From contig CM055316.2 in NCBI GenBank assembly GCA_029255685.2, positions 76,258,861 through 76,322,860 of the forward strand: DNA of 64,000 nucleotides. The letters run 5' to 3'. How positions within the stretch are numbered: the stretch's first letter is position 1; each line of letters begins with the position of its first letter. A program made the translations under genes and the position numbers. This DNA is from Silene conica. Taxonomy: Eukaryota > Streptophyta > Magnoliopsida > Caryophyllales > Caryophyllaceae. The notes beneath the pieces were generated by a model, which ran no database searches, had not been told where the DNA came from, and was given only the letters and a program-made list of their open reading frames with translations. Below, piece by piece: positions 12,008-23,486 of the stretch.

Positions 12008-12440
12008 TAGGGCTGTTAATAAGACGAGACAGTTCGAGAAAAACCCGAGAGGGCTCGAGCTCGGCTAAAGTAGTGCTTAACGAGTCATGCCGAGCTAACC
12101 GGCTCGGCTCGAAAATCTCGTGAGCTGCTCAAACTTGTGTAATTAGATAAGATATTACTCATATTTTATAAAAATATTTTGCCATGATTATATATTTGTA
12201 TCACATATAAAAAATGTCTCTTTAAGTATCTTTGTTAAAAAAATCGAGAGAGTAAAAACGAAAATTCAACAATTAAATGCAGGCTCGAGTTGAGTTCGAA
12301 CTTGCTCATGTTAAAGATAGCACGCTTGATAACGAGCATAATTTTTTCAAGCTTGCATAAGCTCGAAATCAAGTTTTACTTTATGAGCACATTCCGAGCA
12401 AGGCCAAGCTCGGGCTCAGCTTGGCTCGTTAACAACCCCT
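12008..12440. mobile_element. Probable non-autonomous hAT-like element
   Basis: Ends TAGGGCTGTTAATAAGACGA and CTCGTTAACAACCCCTA are inverted repeats, and the subterminal parts are packed with GCTCG/CGAGC motifs in both directions. The flanks are only loosely alike (AGTTTTAT and AGTTCCTAT), so the exact ends are uncertain. Confidence 0.5.
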
Positions 12441-12930
12441 AGTTCCTATACCTTGATACACCTAATTCATAGGCTTAAAGAGTGAATGATGCACATATCC
12501 TCCCATATCATGTGCTAAATTCCACTTGTGAAATTTCGAAGACTCCAAGACGCAAACTTGGTACTTCTAAATCTGTAATTTAACAACAATATCAGAGTCT
12601 TAATCCCAAAAATCATCCTTTGGAACTGCCATGGGTGAACTTCCATCTCAATAAGAGAACCTCTAACCCTGTAATACCCTATGAAAAAACTATCACAACC
12701 AACAATTTAAGATAACGATTAAAACCTAATCAATGGCTATTATACCATAACGGAATTTCTAAGAACCGAAAACAACGGGCAAATAGGAAACGTTGTGATC
12801 TATAACGGGGTCCAGAACCCAGTACTCGAAGTAAAGGACAATGTCACGGAGGGCGTGTTTTGGATAGAAGGGTATGAAACGAATGGGTAAAAGGAAGGTT
12901 CATGTTGAGCTTTAAATGCATAGTTTTTGG

Positions 12931-13429
12931 CTAGGTAGCACGGACACTTCTCCTAATGAGCCGTACCGTGTCCGACACCGTGTCCGACACCGACACTTTA
13001 CGGACACACGCCGAAACGTGTCCAACACCTAAACAGCCGTGTCTAACTTTCTACATTTATTTGGGCACGTGTCCGACGCGTGTCCATGGTATTTGAGCCG
13101 TGTCCGTCGCGTGTCCATGATATTTGGTTATCATTTGCGGTGAATGATGTTCTTGAGATGAGAAATGCGTTATCGAAAGAGATCAATTAGAATATTGATT
13201 CGAATGAGGAATGAAAATAAATTTATTATCAAGGGCAAGTTTTACATTCACTTAATTAAAATTAATATCAAATACTTTTACAAACATAAAATCAAAAATT
13301 TATAACTATAAAATGTATATATTATTAAATTTAAATGCCGTGTCCCGTGTCCTAAATTTCATGGCATGCCGTGTCCCGTGTCCGTGTCGTGTCCGTGTCC
13401 GTGTCAGTGTCCGTTTTGGTGCTACCTAG
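12931..13429. mobile_element. Non-autonomous hAT-like element with GTGTCCG subterminal repeats
   Basis: The perfect 11-bp inverted repeat CTAGGTAGCAC bounds 499 bp. Flanks GTTTTTGG at 12923-12930 and 13430-13437 are identical, an 8-bp TSD. About ten CGTGTCC motifs cluster near both ends, a layout expected of transposase-binding subterminal repeats. No coding capacity. Confidence 0.85.
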
Positions 13430-13730
13430 GTTTTTGGCATGTGAACTCTCCATATAATGCCTACAAAACAGGCCACTATCCTTCTTTAAGGTTACAAACA
13501 AACCATTTTTGTTTGCTTTTGTGGATCAATATACAGGACAACTTAACGTACTTATTCCTTTTACCAGATGCTGCTTTGCTGCTGTCATTCATATAGTCCT
13601 TATGTACTTCTTAATTACTAATTAGCAATTGTCACTACGTAATTAGCTCACATTCCGTTGGTGGAAATTCCATGTTTTATCATCCATATCCAAATTTACG
13701 GACACGTAGTAAATACAACTAGTAAGGAGA

Positions 13731-13910
13731 TTTTTTTTTGGTACGAAAAAGTTTTGGTCACGGGTAGGCCTTAACCATTTCAAGGGTAGGACATACCACA
13801 GACCACCAGCCTCTTTGATCTAGCAATAAAGCTATATTTTAACTCAATAAGAATCGAACCCCTAACTTCATGGTTAGAAAGTGGATTATTTACCATTGGG
13901 GCCAACCCAT
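13731..13910 (-). mobile_element. tRNA-derived SINE, minus strand
   Basis: Read on the minus strand there is an A box (TGGCCCCAATGGTAA at 13890-13904), a B box (GGGGTTCGATTC at 13851-13862) about 28 bases later, an unrelated body and an A tail (T run at 13731-13739). This is the order of a polymerase III SINE. No clear TSD. Confidence 0.7.
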
Positions 13911-13955
13911 GTTCGTATATTAATATAGGGTTGTAAGACAAGGATTTAGGGATAA

Positions 13956-15466
13956 GGAAAAATTTATATTATGAAGAGATATATATTTTACAAGAGAGGG
14001 TTTTTAGTGAGAGATTACACCTCGACTTAGCTGGGTTATGACAAACACTAAGCACGTCTATTTATAGTACAAGTTAGATAGAATATTACAAGCATATGGT
14101 GATATGCTACCCATCATACAATTTACACTATAAACTTAAAAGCTTATATTTTACGAGTACACAATTTCTTTATTAAGCTACTATTTTAGTTGTCATTCAT
14201 GTCTCCCATTATTGATTATCCAATGTGCTAACAGCATCATACTCGTCTTCGCACTTGTCTTTACTTAAAGAGTTAAAGGTTAGTGGCGGAGTCAAGATTT
14301 GATGTTAAATAAAGCATAGACTAAAAAAAATTGGAAATTTCAGCTAAAAAGTTTAATTTTTCATTATTTAGTGGAGGCGACTTGACCTGCATAAGAAATT
14401 CACTTAGTTGTTGTATTCACAATCCGAAATTCATGAAAAAAAATTGGAAATTGGGTAAACCCCAATTGTGGCACGGAGCACAATGAATAAACACAAGTCA
14501 CGACACAAAGATATACGATGACGTGATGTACTGGCTATCAAAATGTTTCCCAATGCCGTCGCTTCAATCTTTCCACAAAACATTCCACCCCATGCAGTTG
14601 AAATCTTACGTTCGATTAAAATATAACCCAAACCATAGATAATTCCACCAAACGGAGGGAGTATAAAATAACAAGGGATTGAGTCCCTCATTGGCGCCAA
14701 ATTCAACTCAACTTTTTGATGTTTATTAGAAATTTAGAACAATTAAGCTTAATGTATGAAGAATTCAAGAATATTCAGATTATTCAATCACTCTAATTGC
14801 TCTACTAATTCAATCCAACTTGCAGTAAAACCCGTTTTGACAACCCATTTGATCTTAATATTCAAGATTATGGACAACTTCAACTTTGTGCAAATAGTCC
14901 TATTAGCATAAACCCTGGACGCCGGCCGGCCTAATGGGCCTAATATCCTAATAGGCCGCTTTATATGCCTAGGACAACAACTCTATGCCCGCTTTATCAT
15001 TCGCAACTTCGCTGTTCATAATTTCATTGGATAAAAGTTTATAACTTTCTATTAGAAATTATGGACTGTCTAATGCACAGAAGGTGTTTCCGAAAAAAAT
15101 ACGTAGTATTACAATGCCAGTCTTCGTGTGTGTTGAAAGTGAGTGTATGAAGCTTGTTTTTTTGATGCGGACTTGGGCAGGGAGATACATCGTTATGGAT
15201 TAGGAAACACGTTTGATTCGAGGCATGGAAATCCATCAGTATCTCGATTGAGAAAAATGTCGGAGGGGCATAGTTTAGTTTGTAATTCTAGTATGGCTGT
15301 TTGAACCGATGATTTGAGAAATACAAGGTCTCATATGCCTGTTTGATTTCGGGCTATTTGGCTCATGGGATTGTTGCTTAATCAAGCAATTAAACTTTTT
15401 GAAGACAAGTTAAAAAAATCGAACCCAGCCAAATCTTGTTACATTAACTGTCGCATTGATTGCTTG
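13956..15466. repeat. Left flank of the copia insertion, first copy of a tandem duplication
   Basis: This 1.51 kb block recurs at 21217-22727 at a constant offset of 7261 bases, with only about five substitutions. It contains no recognisable gene; open frames in it repeat in the second copy only because the DNA is duplicated. A lone Stowaway-like end (GGAGGGAGTA near 14655) has no visible partner. Confidence 0.9.
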
Positions 15467-16220
15467 TGTTGGAGCGAATTACAGAACTCAGAAATAACTG
15501 TAATTCTAAAGGTACGAGATTAGAAATACCGAGAGAGGTAGTGACGTGGTAAGACCACTGCCTTGAAAACTATATTTCCGGTACGACCGAGGTGGCGATC
15601 AGCGATGACCGGTAGTTCCCCAAGGATTACACTACTGCTGCCTTACAGTCTTGCCCACTCAAGACTGGAAGACCTGAAACGATTTAATACTTTACCCAGA
15701 AATTATAAAGAGAAAAGAGAAGAAGAAGAGAGGAGAAGATGTGAGTTGAGTGTAATTGTGTGGTTTTTTGTGATTGCAGAGGCGGGTTTATATAGGGGAG
15801 CATCACATGAACCCTACTGAGGAAACTCCCTCCTCGAAGTCAGCAGTCAAGGCTGAAAGGGAGAGAATATCTCACCCACTAACAGTCAGTTGACTGACTA
15901 CTTCAACCCAAAAAACCCTAGACCATTATTGGATTATCTCACACAAAAACGAACCCACGGCCCGCCGCAGGCGATTGCCAAATCCTGAATCCCGAATCTC
16001 GAATCCGAATCCGGGCCGGGCTTGGGCTCGGGCACGCGCGCGCGCGCGTGTGCGAGCTGAATTAAGCACCTCGCAAGCCTCTACAAAAGGCTCCCTTGAC
16101 CCATTAGTGATAGGTGTAGTAATAGAAGGATATATAAACACAAGCAAACTTCTATAACTCTCCTATGTGGGACAAATGTAAGAAATAAGGACTCCCCTTA
16201 CCAATCCCCTATTTCCAACA
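15467..16220 (-). repeat. 3' LTR of the copia element
   Basis: 754 bp from TGTTGGAGCG to TTTCCAACA. Includes a GCGCGCGCGCG run near 16036. Nearly identical to 22728-23481, but the last 20 bases next to CCAACA differ at three positions. Confidence 0.9.
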
Positions 16221-16702
16221 ATCCCCCACTAGGGGCGCCCGAAAGAAGGAAGAAGAAATTCCTGGGTAAAGGAAAGGATTGGATACTTAGGTATCAATAT
16301 CTTTCGATTTGAATCGACACTTTAGTGCTATGAGGAAACAACTTACTTACAGCGAGAGAATATCTTACGACTTGAATTCCTAGCTGAGCTTCAGTTGATA
16401 CCCCCCACAACACATATCATACCTTCAGATTAAGATCGTTCCGCGATTTCAGAGTGCAACGCGCTCTTTTTTTTAGAGCTTATGCATTACCTTGGTACTA
16501 ATAGATGTGTTTACAAGACTTCTCATAGTCTTGAGATCATCACACCTACGTAGGTGGCTCAAGTGCTTCTCAGTAGCACTTCTCACATGAGCCATTAAGG
16601 ACATAAGTCCATCCTAGTGTATAATTCATCAAGTGCGTCTCAATAGCACCACCATTTAAGGCTATGAATCATACTACGTCAGAAGAACAAGAGACTTTAA
16701 AC

Positions 16703-19700
16703 CTAGTCAAGTGTCACTTTACCTTGACCTAAGGCCTTAAGTCCCATTCCTTTCGTCGTATCAGTGACTAGTCTCCTAGTCAGCCCCTTAGTAAAGGGAT
16801 CAACAAGATTGCTTTCAGACTTCACATAGTCCAAAGCGATTACTCCATTCTCAAGGAGTTGTTTAACTGCAGCATGCCTGATTCGAATGTGTCGTTTCTT
16901 TGCATTATAGACACTATTCTTAGCAACACCAATTGCAGCTTGTGAGTCACAGTCTACGGAGACCGGTGTTTGCCGTCCTCCCCACACTGGTACATCTGCT
17001 ATTAGGTTTTTTAACCAGTCAGCCTCTTGTCCTGCCAACTCAAGAGCTATGAACTCCGATTCCATGGTAGAGCGTGCAATACAAGTCTGTTTGGAAGACT
17101 TCCACGATATTGCACCTCCACCCATGGTGAAGACATATCCGCTAATGGAGCAGATCTCATCGTTACCTGAAACCCAATTTGCATCACAATATCCTTCTAA
17201 CACAGCAGGAAATTTACTATAATGCAAACAAAGGTCAACTGTTCCTTTTAGGTATTTGAGTAAACGACGAATAGCATTCCAATGTTCACTACTAGGGTTA
17301 TGTGTATAACAACGTCTCAGTCTACTAACAGCATATGCAATATCTGGTCGGGTACAGTTCATAAGAAACATCAGACTACCTAAGATCTTAGCATACTCTT
17401 CTTGGGATACACTCTTACCCAAGTTTTTACACAAATGTATACTAGCATCATAAGGTGTCCTAGCAGGCACTTCATCAAAGCAGTTAAACTTTTCAACACT
17501 TTTTCAACATAATGAGATTGACTTAAACAAATTCCATTGGGGTTTCGAATAACCTTAACCCCTAGGATTACATCAGCTTCTCCTAAGTCCTTCATCTCAA
17601 AATGTGATGACATAAATTCTTTGGTTTTAATTATCACATCTAAATTATTACCAAAAATAAGCATGTCATCCACATATAGGCATATAATAACACAATCAGA
17701 TTCTATCACTTTGGAATAAACACATGAATCAGAGTTGTTAATCATAAAGCCATTACTCATCAAAGTGTTGTTGAATTTCTCATACCACTGTTTAGGTGCT
17801 TGTTTCAGTCCATAAAGAGACTTGTTCAGTTTACACACTTTACTCTCTTGACCCTTAATCACAAACCCTTCAGGTTGAGACATATAGATCTCTTCCCTTA
17901 GTTCACCATTCAGAAAAGCAGTCTTAACATCCATCTGATGTATAACAAGATTATGAATAGCAGCTAAGGCGACAAGAGTTCTAATGGTCGAAATTTTGGT
18001 CACAGGAGAGTAAGTATCAAAATAATCAATACCCTTCTTTTGTGTAAAGCCTCTAACCACAAGTCTAGCCTTGAACCTCTCTATTGTACCGTCGGGTCTC
18101 ATTTTCTTTTTATAGATCCATTTACTCGTAATGGGTTTACTACCTTTAGGTAAATCAGTCAACTCCCAATTCTGATTAGACACAATAGAGTCAAGTTCAC
18201 TTTTAATAGCATCTTTCCAAAAATTAGCATCAATGGATCTCATTGCCTCACTATATGTTTTGGGATCATCCTCTATTAAAAAAGCTGAAACAAACTCATC
18301 ACTAGCACAAACAGTGTATCCAACTTCAGACAAACAAGTTGTATCATAATCATCACCAAAGTTCTTTGGGCATCTAGGTCTTTTACTTCTTCTAGGTTCA
18401 ACAGGTAAATCCATAGAAGTGCTAGCACTAGCATGTGAAGACAAATCAGAAGATGCAACAGATAAACTAGGGGATGGGACAACAGTTTTCTGAAAAGGAA
18501 AAACATGCTCAAAAAACTCAGCATCTCTAGCTTCAGATATAGAACGATCACTCAAAGACATAAATCTATAAGCAGAGCTATTTTGAGCATAACCTATAAA
18601 CACACAATCATAGGTCTTAGGTCCAACGGTAGGTCTCCTAAAATCAGGTAAACCCACTTTAGCCAAACAACCCCAAACCCTAAGGAAGCTTAGGTTAGGT
18701 GGATAGCCCTTCCAGATCTCGTAGGGTGTCTTGTCAATTTTCTTATGAGGTACACGGTTAAGAATGTGACAAGCAGACAGTATAGCTTCCCCCCACATAT
18801 CGTCAGATAGGCCAGAACTTAAAAGCATAGCATTCATCATCTCCTTTAAAGTTCTATTTTTACGTTCAGCTACTCCATTCGATTGAGGTAAGTATGGTGG
18901 GCTCTTTTCATGAATTAAACCATTTTTCTCACAAAAATCGATCAAAGAATTTGAGCCATACTCACCTCCTCGATCGGACCTTACTCTTTTAATTTTCCTG
19001 TCAAGTTGGTTCTCGACTTCATTTTTAAAGTTTATAAAAGATTGTTCTGCTTCATCTTTGGTTTTAAGCAAGTATACACGAGTGTATCTCGAACAGTCAT
19101 CTATAAACGTGATATAATAATTCTTGCCACCTCTACTTGCAACATTTTTGAAGTCAGCTAGGTCGGTGTGAATTAACTCAAGAAGACTCGTCATCCTAGT
19201 AGTCACAGGTTTACTAGGTTTCTTTGTAAACTTAGCCTCAACACAGCTAGCACATTTAGAAAATTCTTGACTCGTCAAACTTGGAATTAAACTCATAGTT
19301 CTAAATTTTTTAATATAGTCGACATTCACATGACCTAATCTACCATGCCAAACATCAATAGACTCAGCAATATAAGCAGAAGTAGATGCAATATTATTAG
19401 AAACTGAATCAGTGTTCAATACAAAAAGACCCCCAGAAAGATAACCCTTGCCCACAAATTCCCCATTACGCGACATTACAACCTTGTCAGCCTCAAAAAC
19501 AATTTTCAAACCAGCTTTGTTTAGTAAGGCACCAGACACGAGGTTTCGACGCAACGAGGGTACAAATAAAGCATTAGTGAGAGCAAGTGTTTTCCCCGAG
19601 GTGAGTTTGAGAAAGATCTTGCCTTTGCCTGTGATCAATGCAGATGAAGAGTTACCCATGTAGACGCATTCCCCATCAGCAACTTCCTCGAACTCAGCAA

Positions 19701-20763
19701 ACAGCCCCTTATCAGCACAGAGGTGTCTAGAAGCACCAGTATCCAAGACCCATTCAGCAGCATTACCCACCAGATTTGCTTCAACAACCACAGCAGCAAT
19801 GAAATCCTCAGCTTCCGTCACAGCAACATTGGCTTCAGGAGTTTTCTTTTCAGTACACTGGTAGGCTTTGTGATCGGATTTCCCACAGACATAGCAAACC
19901 ATGGGACCCTTAGCTTTTTGAATCTTCGCAACTGGTTTGGTAAGCTTCCCTGTAGCATTCTTCTTGGCAGGACCCTGGTTCTGACTCTGACCAACCTTGG
20001 CCTTACCCTTACCCTTGAATTTAGATGGACCACCAGACTCGACCAGATTGGCTTTCACAGTAGCAACAGAAGAGTTGACAGATTGACTGACAGGTAGGTC
20101 TTTAAGGCGATTTGCCTCCTCAGTCCTCATGTGTCCTACTAAATCCTGGAGGGTCAGGTCTTTTTTCTTATGCTTGAGGTGGTTCCTATAGTCAGACCAG
20201 GAGGGAGGAAATTTCTCTAACAGTACATTGGCTACAAATGTGTCATCTAATTTCATACCCTCATTAACCACATCAGCACATAAATTCTCATAAACATGTA
20301 CTTGTTCCATGATAGGTTTCCCATCGACCATCTGAAACCCCAGCCACTTACCCACAACATATTTCTTTTTCCCCGCATCATCAGCCCCATACTTAGCTTC
20401 TAAAGACTCCCATATCACTTTGGCAGACTTATGAACCATAAAGAGGTCAAACAGGGTGTCGGTCATGTTACTCAGAAGTTGACATCTAACAGTCTTATTA
20501 TCCTTATCAAATTTCTTAATAACATCCTCATTTGATTTGACAGCAGCCGACACAACAGTGACAATTTCTTTACTAGCAGCAGGGGGGTCAGAAGTAGGGG
20601 GGTCAGAAATGACTAGAGCAGGGGGATCACTAAACAGCACATAATCAATTTCTAATTGTTCGAAGAACATAAGCAGTTTTTGTGACCAGCGCTTGTAGTT
20701 ATTACCATCTAGACGTTCAAGTTTGGTCAAATCAGGAAGGGTTTTTGCCAATACAACCGACAT
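16703..20763 (-). pseudogene. Ty1/copia gag-pol, one frameshift
   Basis: A nearly complete polyprotein from ATG at 20763. Domains run in copia order. The gag begins LERLDGNNYKRWSQKLLMFF (about 17-36). A CCHC knuckle lies at 290-303. The protease active site is VLDTGASRHLC (D341). Next comes a pre-integrase motif (WHGRLGHVN), then integrase with HTDL, DDCSRY, RSDRGGEY and SNGVAERKN. Reverse transcriptase has KARLVVRGF, QMDVKTAFLNG and LYVDDML, and RNase H has GYCDANWV and STMESEF. One base is missing in a T run at 17490-17493 (plus strand), between reverse transcriptase and RNase H. The related copy near 58.9 kb has five bases at that place. The frame then continues open to the stop at 16703. 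Apart from this break the protein looks recent and well kept. Confidence 0.9.
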
Positions 20764-20793
20764 TGTTACCGCAAAATAATTTAGTTTTCAAAT

Positions 20794-21213
20794 TGTTGGA
20801 GCGAATTACAGAACTCAGAAATAACTGTAATTCTAAAGGTACGAAAAAGCAGTAACAAAATCAGGAGATTAGAAATACCGAGAGAGGTAGTGACGTGGTA
20901 AGACCACTGCCTTGAAAACTATATTTCCGGTACGACCGAGGTGGCGATCAGCGATGACCGGTAGTTCCCCAAGGATTACACTACTGCTGCCTTACAGTCT
21001 AGTCTTGCCGACTCAAGACTGGAAGACCTGGAACGATTTAATACTTTACCCAGAAGTTATAAAGAGAGAAGAGAAGAAGAAGAGAGGAAAAGATGTGAGT
21101 TGAGTGTAATTGTGTGGTTTTTTGTGATTGCAGAGGCGGGTTTATATAGGGGAGCATCACAGGAACCCTACTGAGGAAACTCCCTCCTCGAAGTCAGCAG
21201 TCAAGGCTGAAAG
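20794..21213 (-). repeat. 5' LTR of the copia element, truncated
   Basis: Matches the first 400 or so bases of the 3' LTR, keeps a 24-base block near 20845-20870 that the other LTRs lack, and stops within GGCTGAAAG. After about three filler bases the duplicated flank begins at 21217. Confidence 0.9.
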
Positions 21214-21216
21214 TGG

Positions 21217-22727
21217 GGAAAAATTTATATTATGAAGAGATATATATTTTACAAGAGAGGGTTTTTAGTGAGAGATTACACCTCGACTTAGCTGGGTTAT
21301 GACAAACACTAAGCACGTCTATTTATAGTACAAGTTAGATTGAATATTACAAGCATATGGTGATATGCTACCCATCATACAATTTACACTATAAACTTAA
21401 AAGCTTATATTTTACGAGTACACAATTTCTTTATTAAGCTACTATTTTAGTTGTCATTCATGTCTCCCATTATTGATTATCCAATGTGCTAACAGCATCA
21501 TACTCGTCTTCGCACTTGTCTTTACTTAAAGAGTTAAAGGTTAGTGGCGGAGTCAAGATTTGATGTTAAATAAAGCATAGACTAAAAAAAATTGGAAATT
21601 TCAGCTAAAAAGTTTAATTTTTCATTATTTAGTGGAGGCGACTTGACCTGCATAAGAAATTCACTTAGTTGTTGTATTCACAATCCGAAATTCATGAAAA
21701 AAAATTGGAAATTGGGTAAACCCCAATTGTGGCACGGAGCACAATGAATAAACACAAGTCACGACACAAAGATATACGATGACGTGATGTACTGGCTATC
21801 AAAATGTTTCCCAATGCCGTCGCTTCAATCTTTCCACAAAACATTCCACCCCATGCAGTTGAAATCTTACGTTCGATTAAAATATAACCCAAACCATAGA
21901 TAATTCCACCAAACGGAGGGAGTATAAAATAACAAGGGATTGAGTCCCTCATTGGCGCCAAATTCAACTCAACTTTTTGATGTTTATTAGAAATTTAGAA
22001 CAATTAAGCTTAATGTATGAAGAATTCAAGAATATTCAGATTATTCAATCACTCTAATTGCTCTACTAATTCAATCCAACTTGCAGTAAAACCCGTTTTG
22101 ACAACCCATTTGATCTTAGTATTCAAGATTATGGACAACTTCAACTTTGTGCAAATAGTCCTATTAGCATAAACCCTGGACGCCGGCCGGCCTAATGGGC
22201 CTAATATCCTAATAGGCCGCTTTATATGCCTAGGACAACAACTCTATGCCCGCTTTATCATTCGCAACTTCGCTGTTCATAATTTCATTGGATCAAAGTT
22301 TATAACTTTCTATTAGAAATTATGGACTGTCTAATGCACAGAAGGTGTTTCCGAAAAAAATACGTACTATTACAATGCCAGTCTTCGTGTGTGTTGAAAG
22401 TGAGTGTATGAAGCTTGTTTTTTTGATGCGGACTTGGGCAGGGAGATACATCGTTATGGATTAGGAAACACGTTTGATTCGAGGCATGGAAATCCATCAG
22501 TATCTCGATTGAGAAAAATGTCGGAGGGGCATAGTTTAGTTTGTAATTCTAGTATGGCTGTTTGAACCGATGATTTGAGAAATACAAGGTCTCATATGCC
22601 TGTTTGATTTCGGGCTATTTGGCTCATGGGATTGTTGCTTAATCAAGCAATTAAACTTTTTGAAGACATGTTAAAAAAATCGAACCCAGCCAAATCTTGT
22701 TACATTAACTGTCGCATTGATTGCTTG
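21217..22727. repeat. Second copy of the duplicated left flank
   Basis: Same sequence as 13956-15466, including the GCTTG target site (22723-22727) next to the following LTR. Confidence 0.9.
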
Positions 22728-23481
22728 TGTTGGAGCGAATTACAGAACTCAGAAATAACTGTAATTCTAAAGGTACGAGATTAGAAATACCGAGAGAGGT
22801 AGTGACGTGGTAAGACCACTGCCTTGAAAACTATATTTCCGGTACGACCGAGGTGGCGATCAGCGATGACCGGTAGTTCCCCAAGGATTACACTACTGCT
22901 GCCTTACAGTCTTGCCCACTCAAGACTGGAAGACCTGAAACGATTTAATACTTTACCCAGAAATTATAAAGAGAAAAGAGAAGAAGAAGAGAGGAGAAGA
23001 TGTGAGTTGAGTGTAATTGTGTGGTTTTTTGTGATTGCAGAGGCGGGTTTATATAGGGGAGCATCACATGAACCCTACTGAGGAAACTCCCTCCTCGAAG
23101 TCAGCAGTCAAGGCTGAAAGGGAGAGAATATCTCACCCACTAACAGTCAGTTGACTGACTACTTCAACCCAAAAAACCCTAGACCATTATTGGATTATCT
23201 CACACAAAAACGAACCCACGGCCCGCCGCAGGCGATTGCCAAATCCTGAATCCCGAATCTCGAATCCGAATCCGGGCCGGGCTTGGGCTCGGGCACGCGC
23301 GCGCGCGCGTGTGCGAGCTGAATTAAGCACCTCGCAAGCCTCTACAAAAGGCTCCCTTGACCCATTAGTGATAGGTGTAGTAATAGAAGGATATATAAAC
23401 ACAAGCAAACTTCTATAACTCTCCTATGTGGGACAAATGTAAGAAATAAGGACTCCCCTTACCAAGCCTCTATTTCCAACA
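22728..23481 (-). mobile_element. Solo LTR of the same copia element, with TSD
   Basis: 754 bp, TGTTGG...CCAACA, flanked by GCTTG on both sides (22723-22727 and 23482-23486). Most of it equals the LTR at 15467-16220, while its far right end differs, as expected if it is a crossover product of 3' and 5' LTRs. Confidence 0.9.
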
Positions 23482-23486
23482 GCTTG

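Larger units (their letters stand above)
15467..21213 (-). mobile_element. Ty1/copia retrotransposon, 5' LTR truncated
   Basis: Element on the minus strand: 3' LTR 15467-16220 (754 bp, TGTTGG...CCAACA), internal part 16221-20793, 5' LTR 20794-21213, which is broken after 420 bp at the join to the duplicated flank. GCTTG precedes the 3' LTR (15462-15466); its partner GCTTG is at 23482-23486, beyond the solo LTR. The tract next to the 3' LTR reads CCCCTAGTGGGGGAT on the element strand and serves as the polypurine tract. Between 5' LTR and gag ATG there are only 30 bases and no TGG-type primer site. The two LTRs differ at several places, including a 24-base block missing in the 3' LTR, so the insertion is older than the duplication. 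Confidence 0.9.

Noticed and set aside
13851..13904. tRNA gene, from A and B box motifs
   Set aside because: The arms do not fold into a cloverleaf, and the motifs are followed by an unrelated body and A tail. This is a SINE promoter.
14431..14706. 91-codon minus frame, repeated at 21692-21967, as a conserved gene
   Set aside because: The two are identical only because the flank was duplicated recently, so there is no evidence of selection. The codons look like non-coding DNA with a Stowaway-like end.
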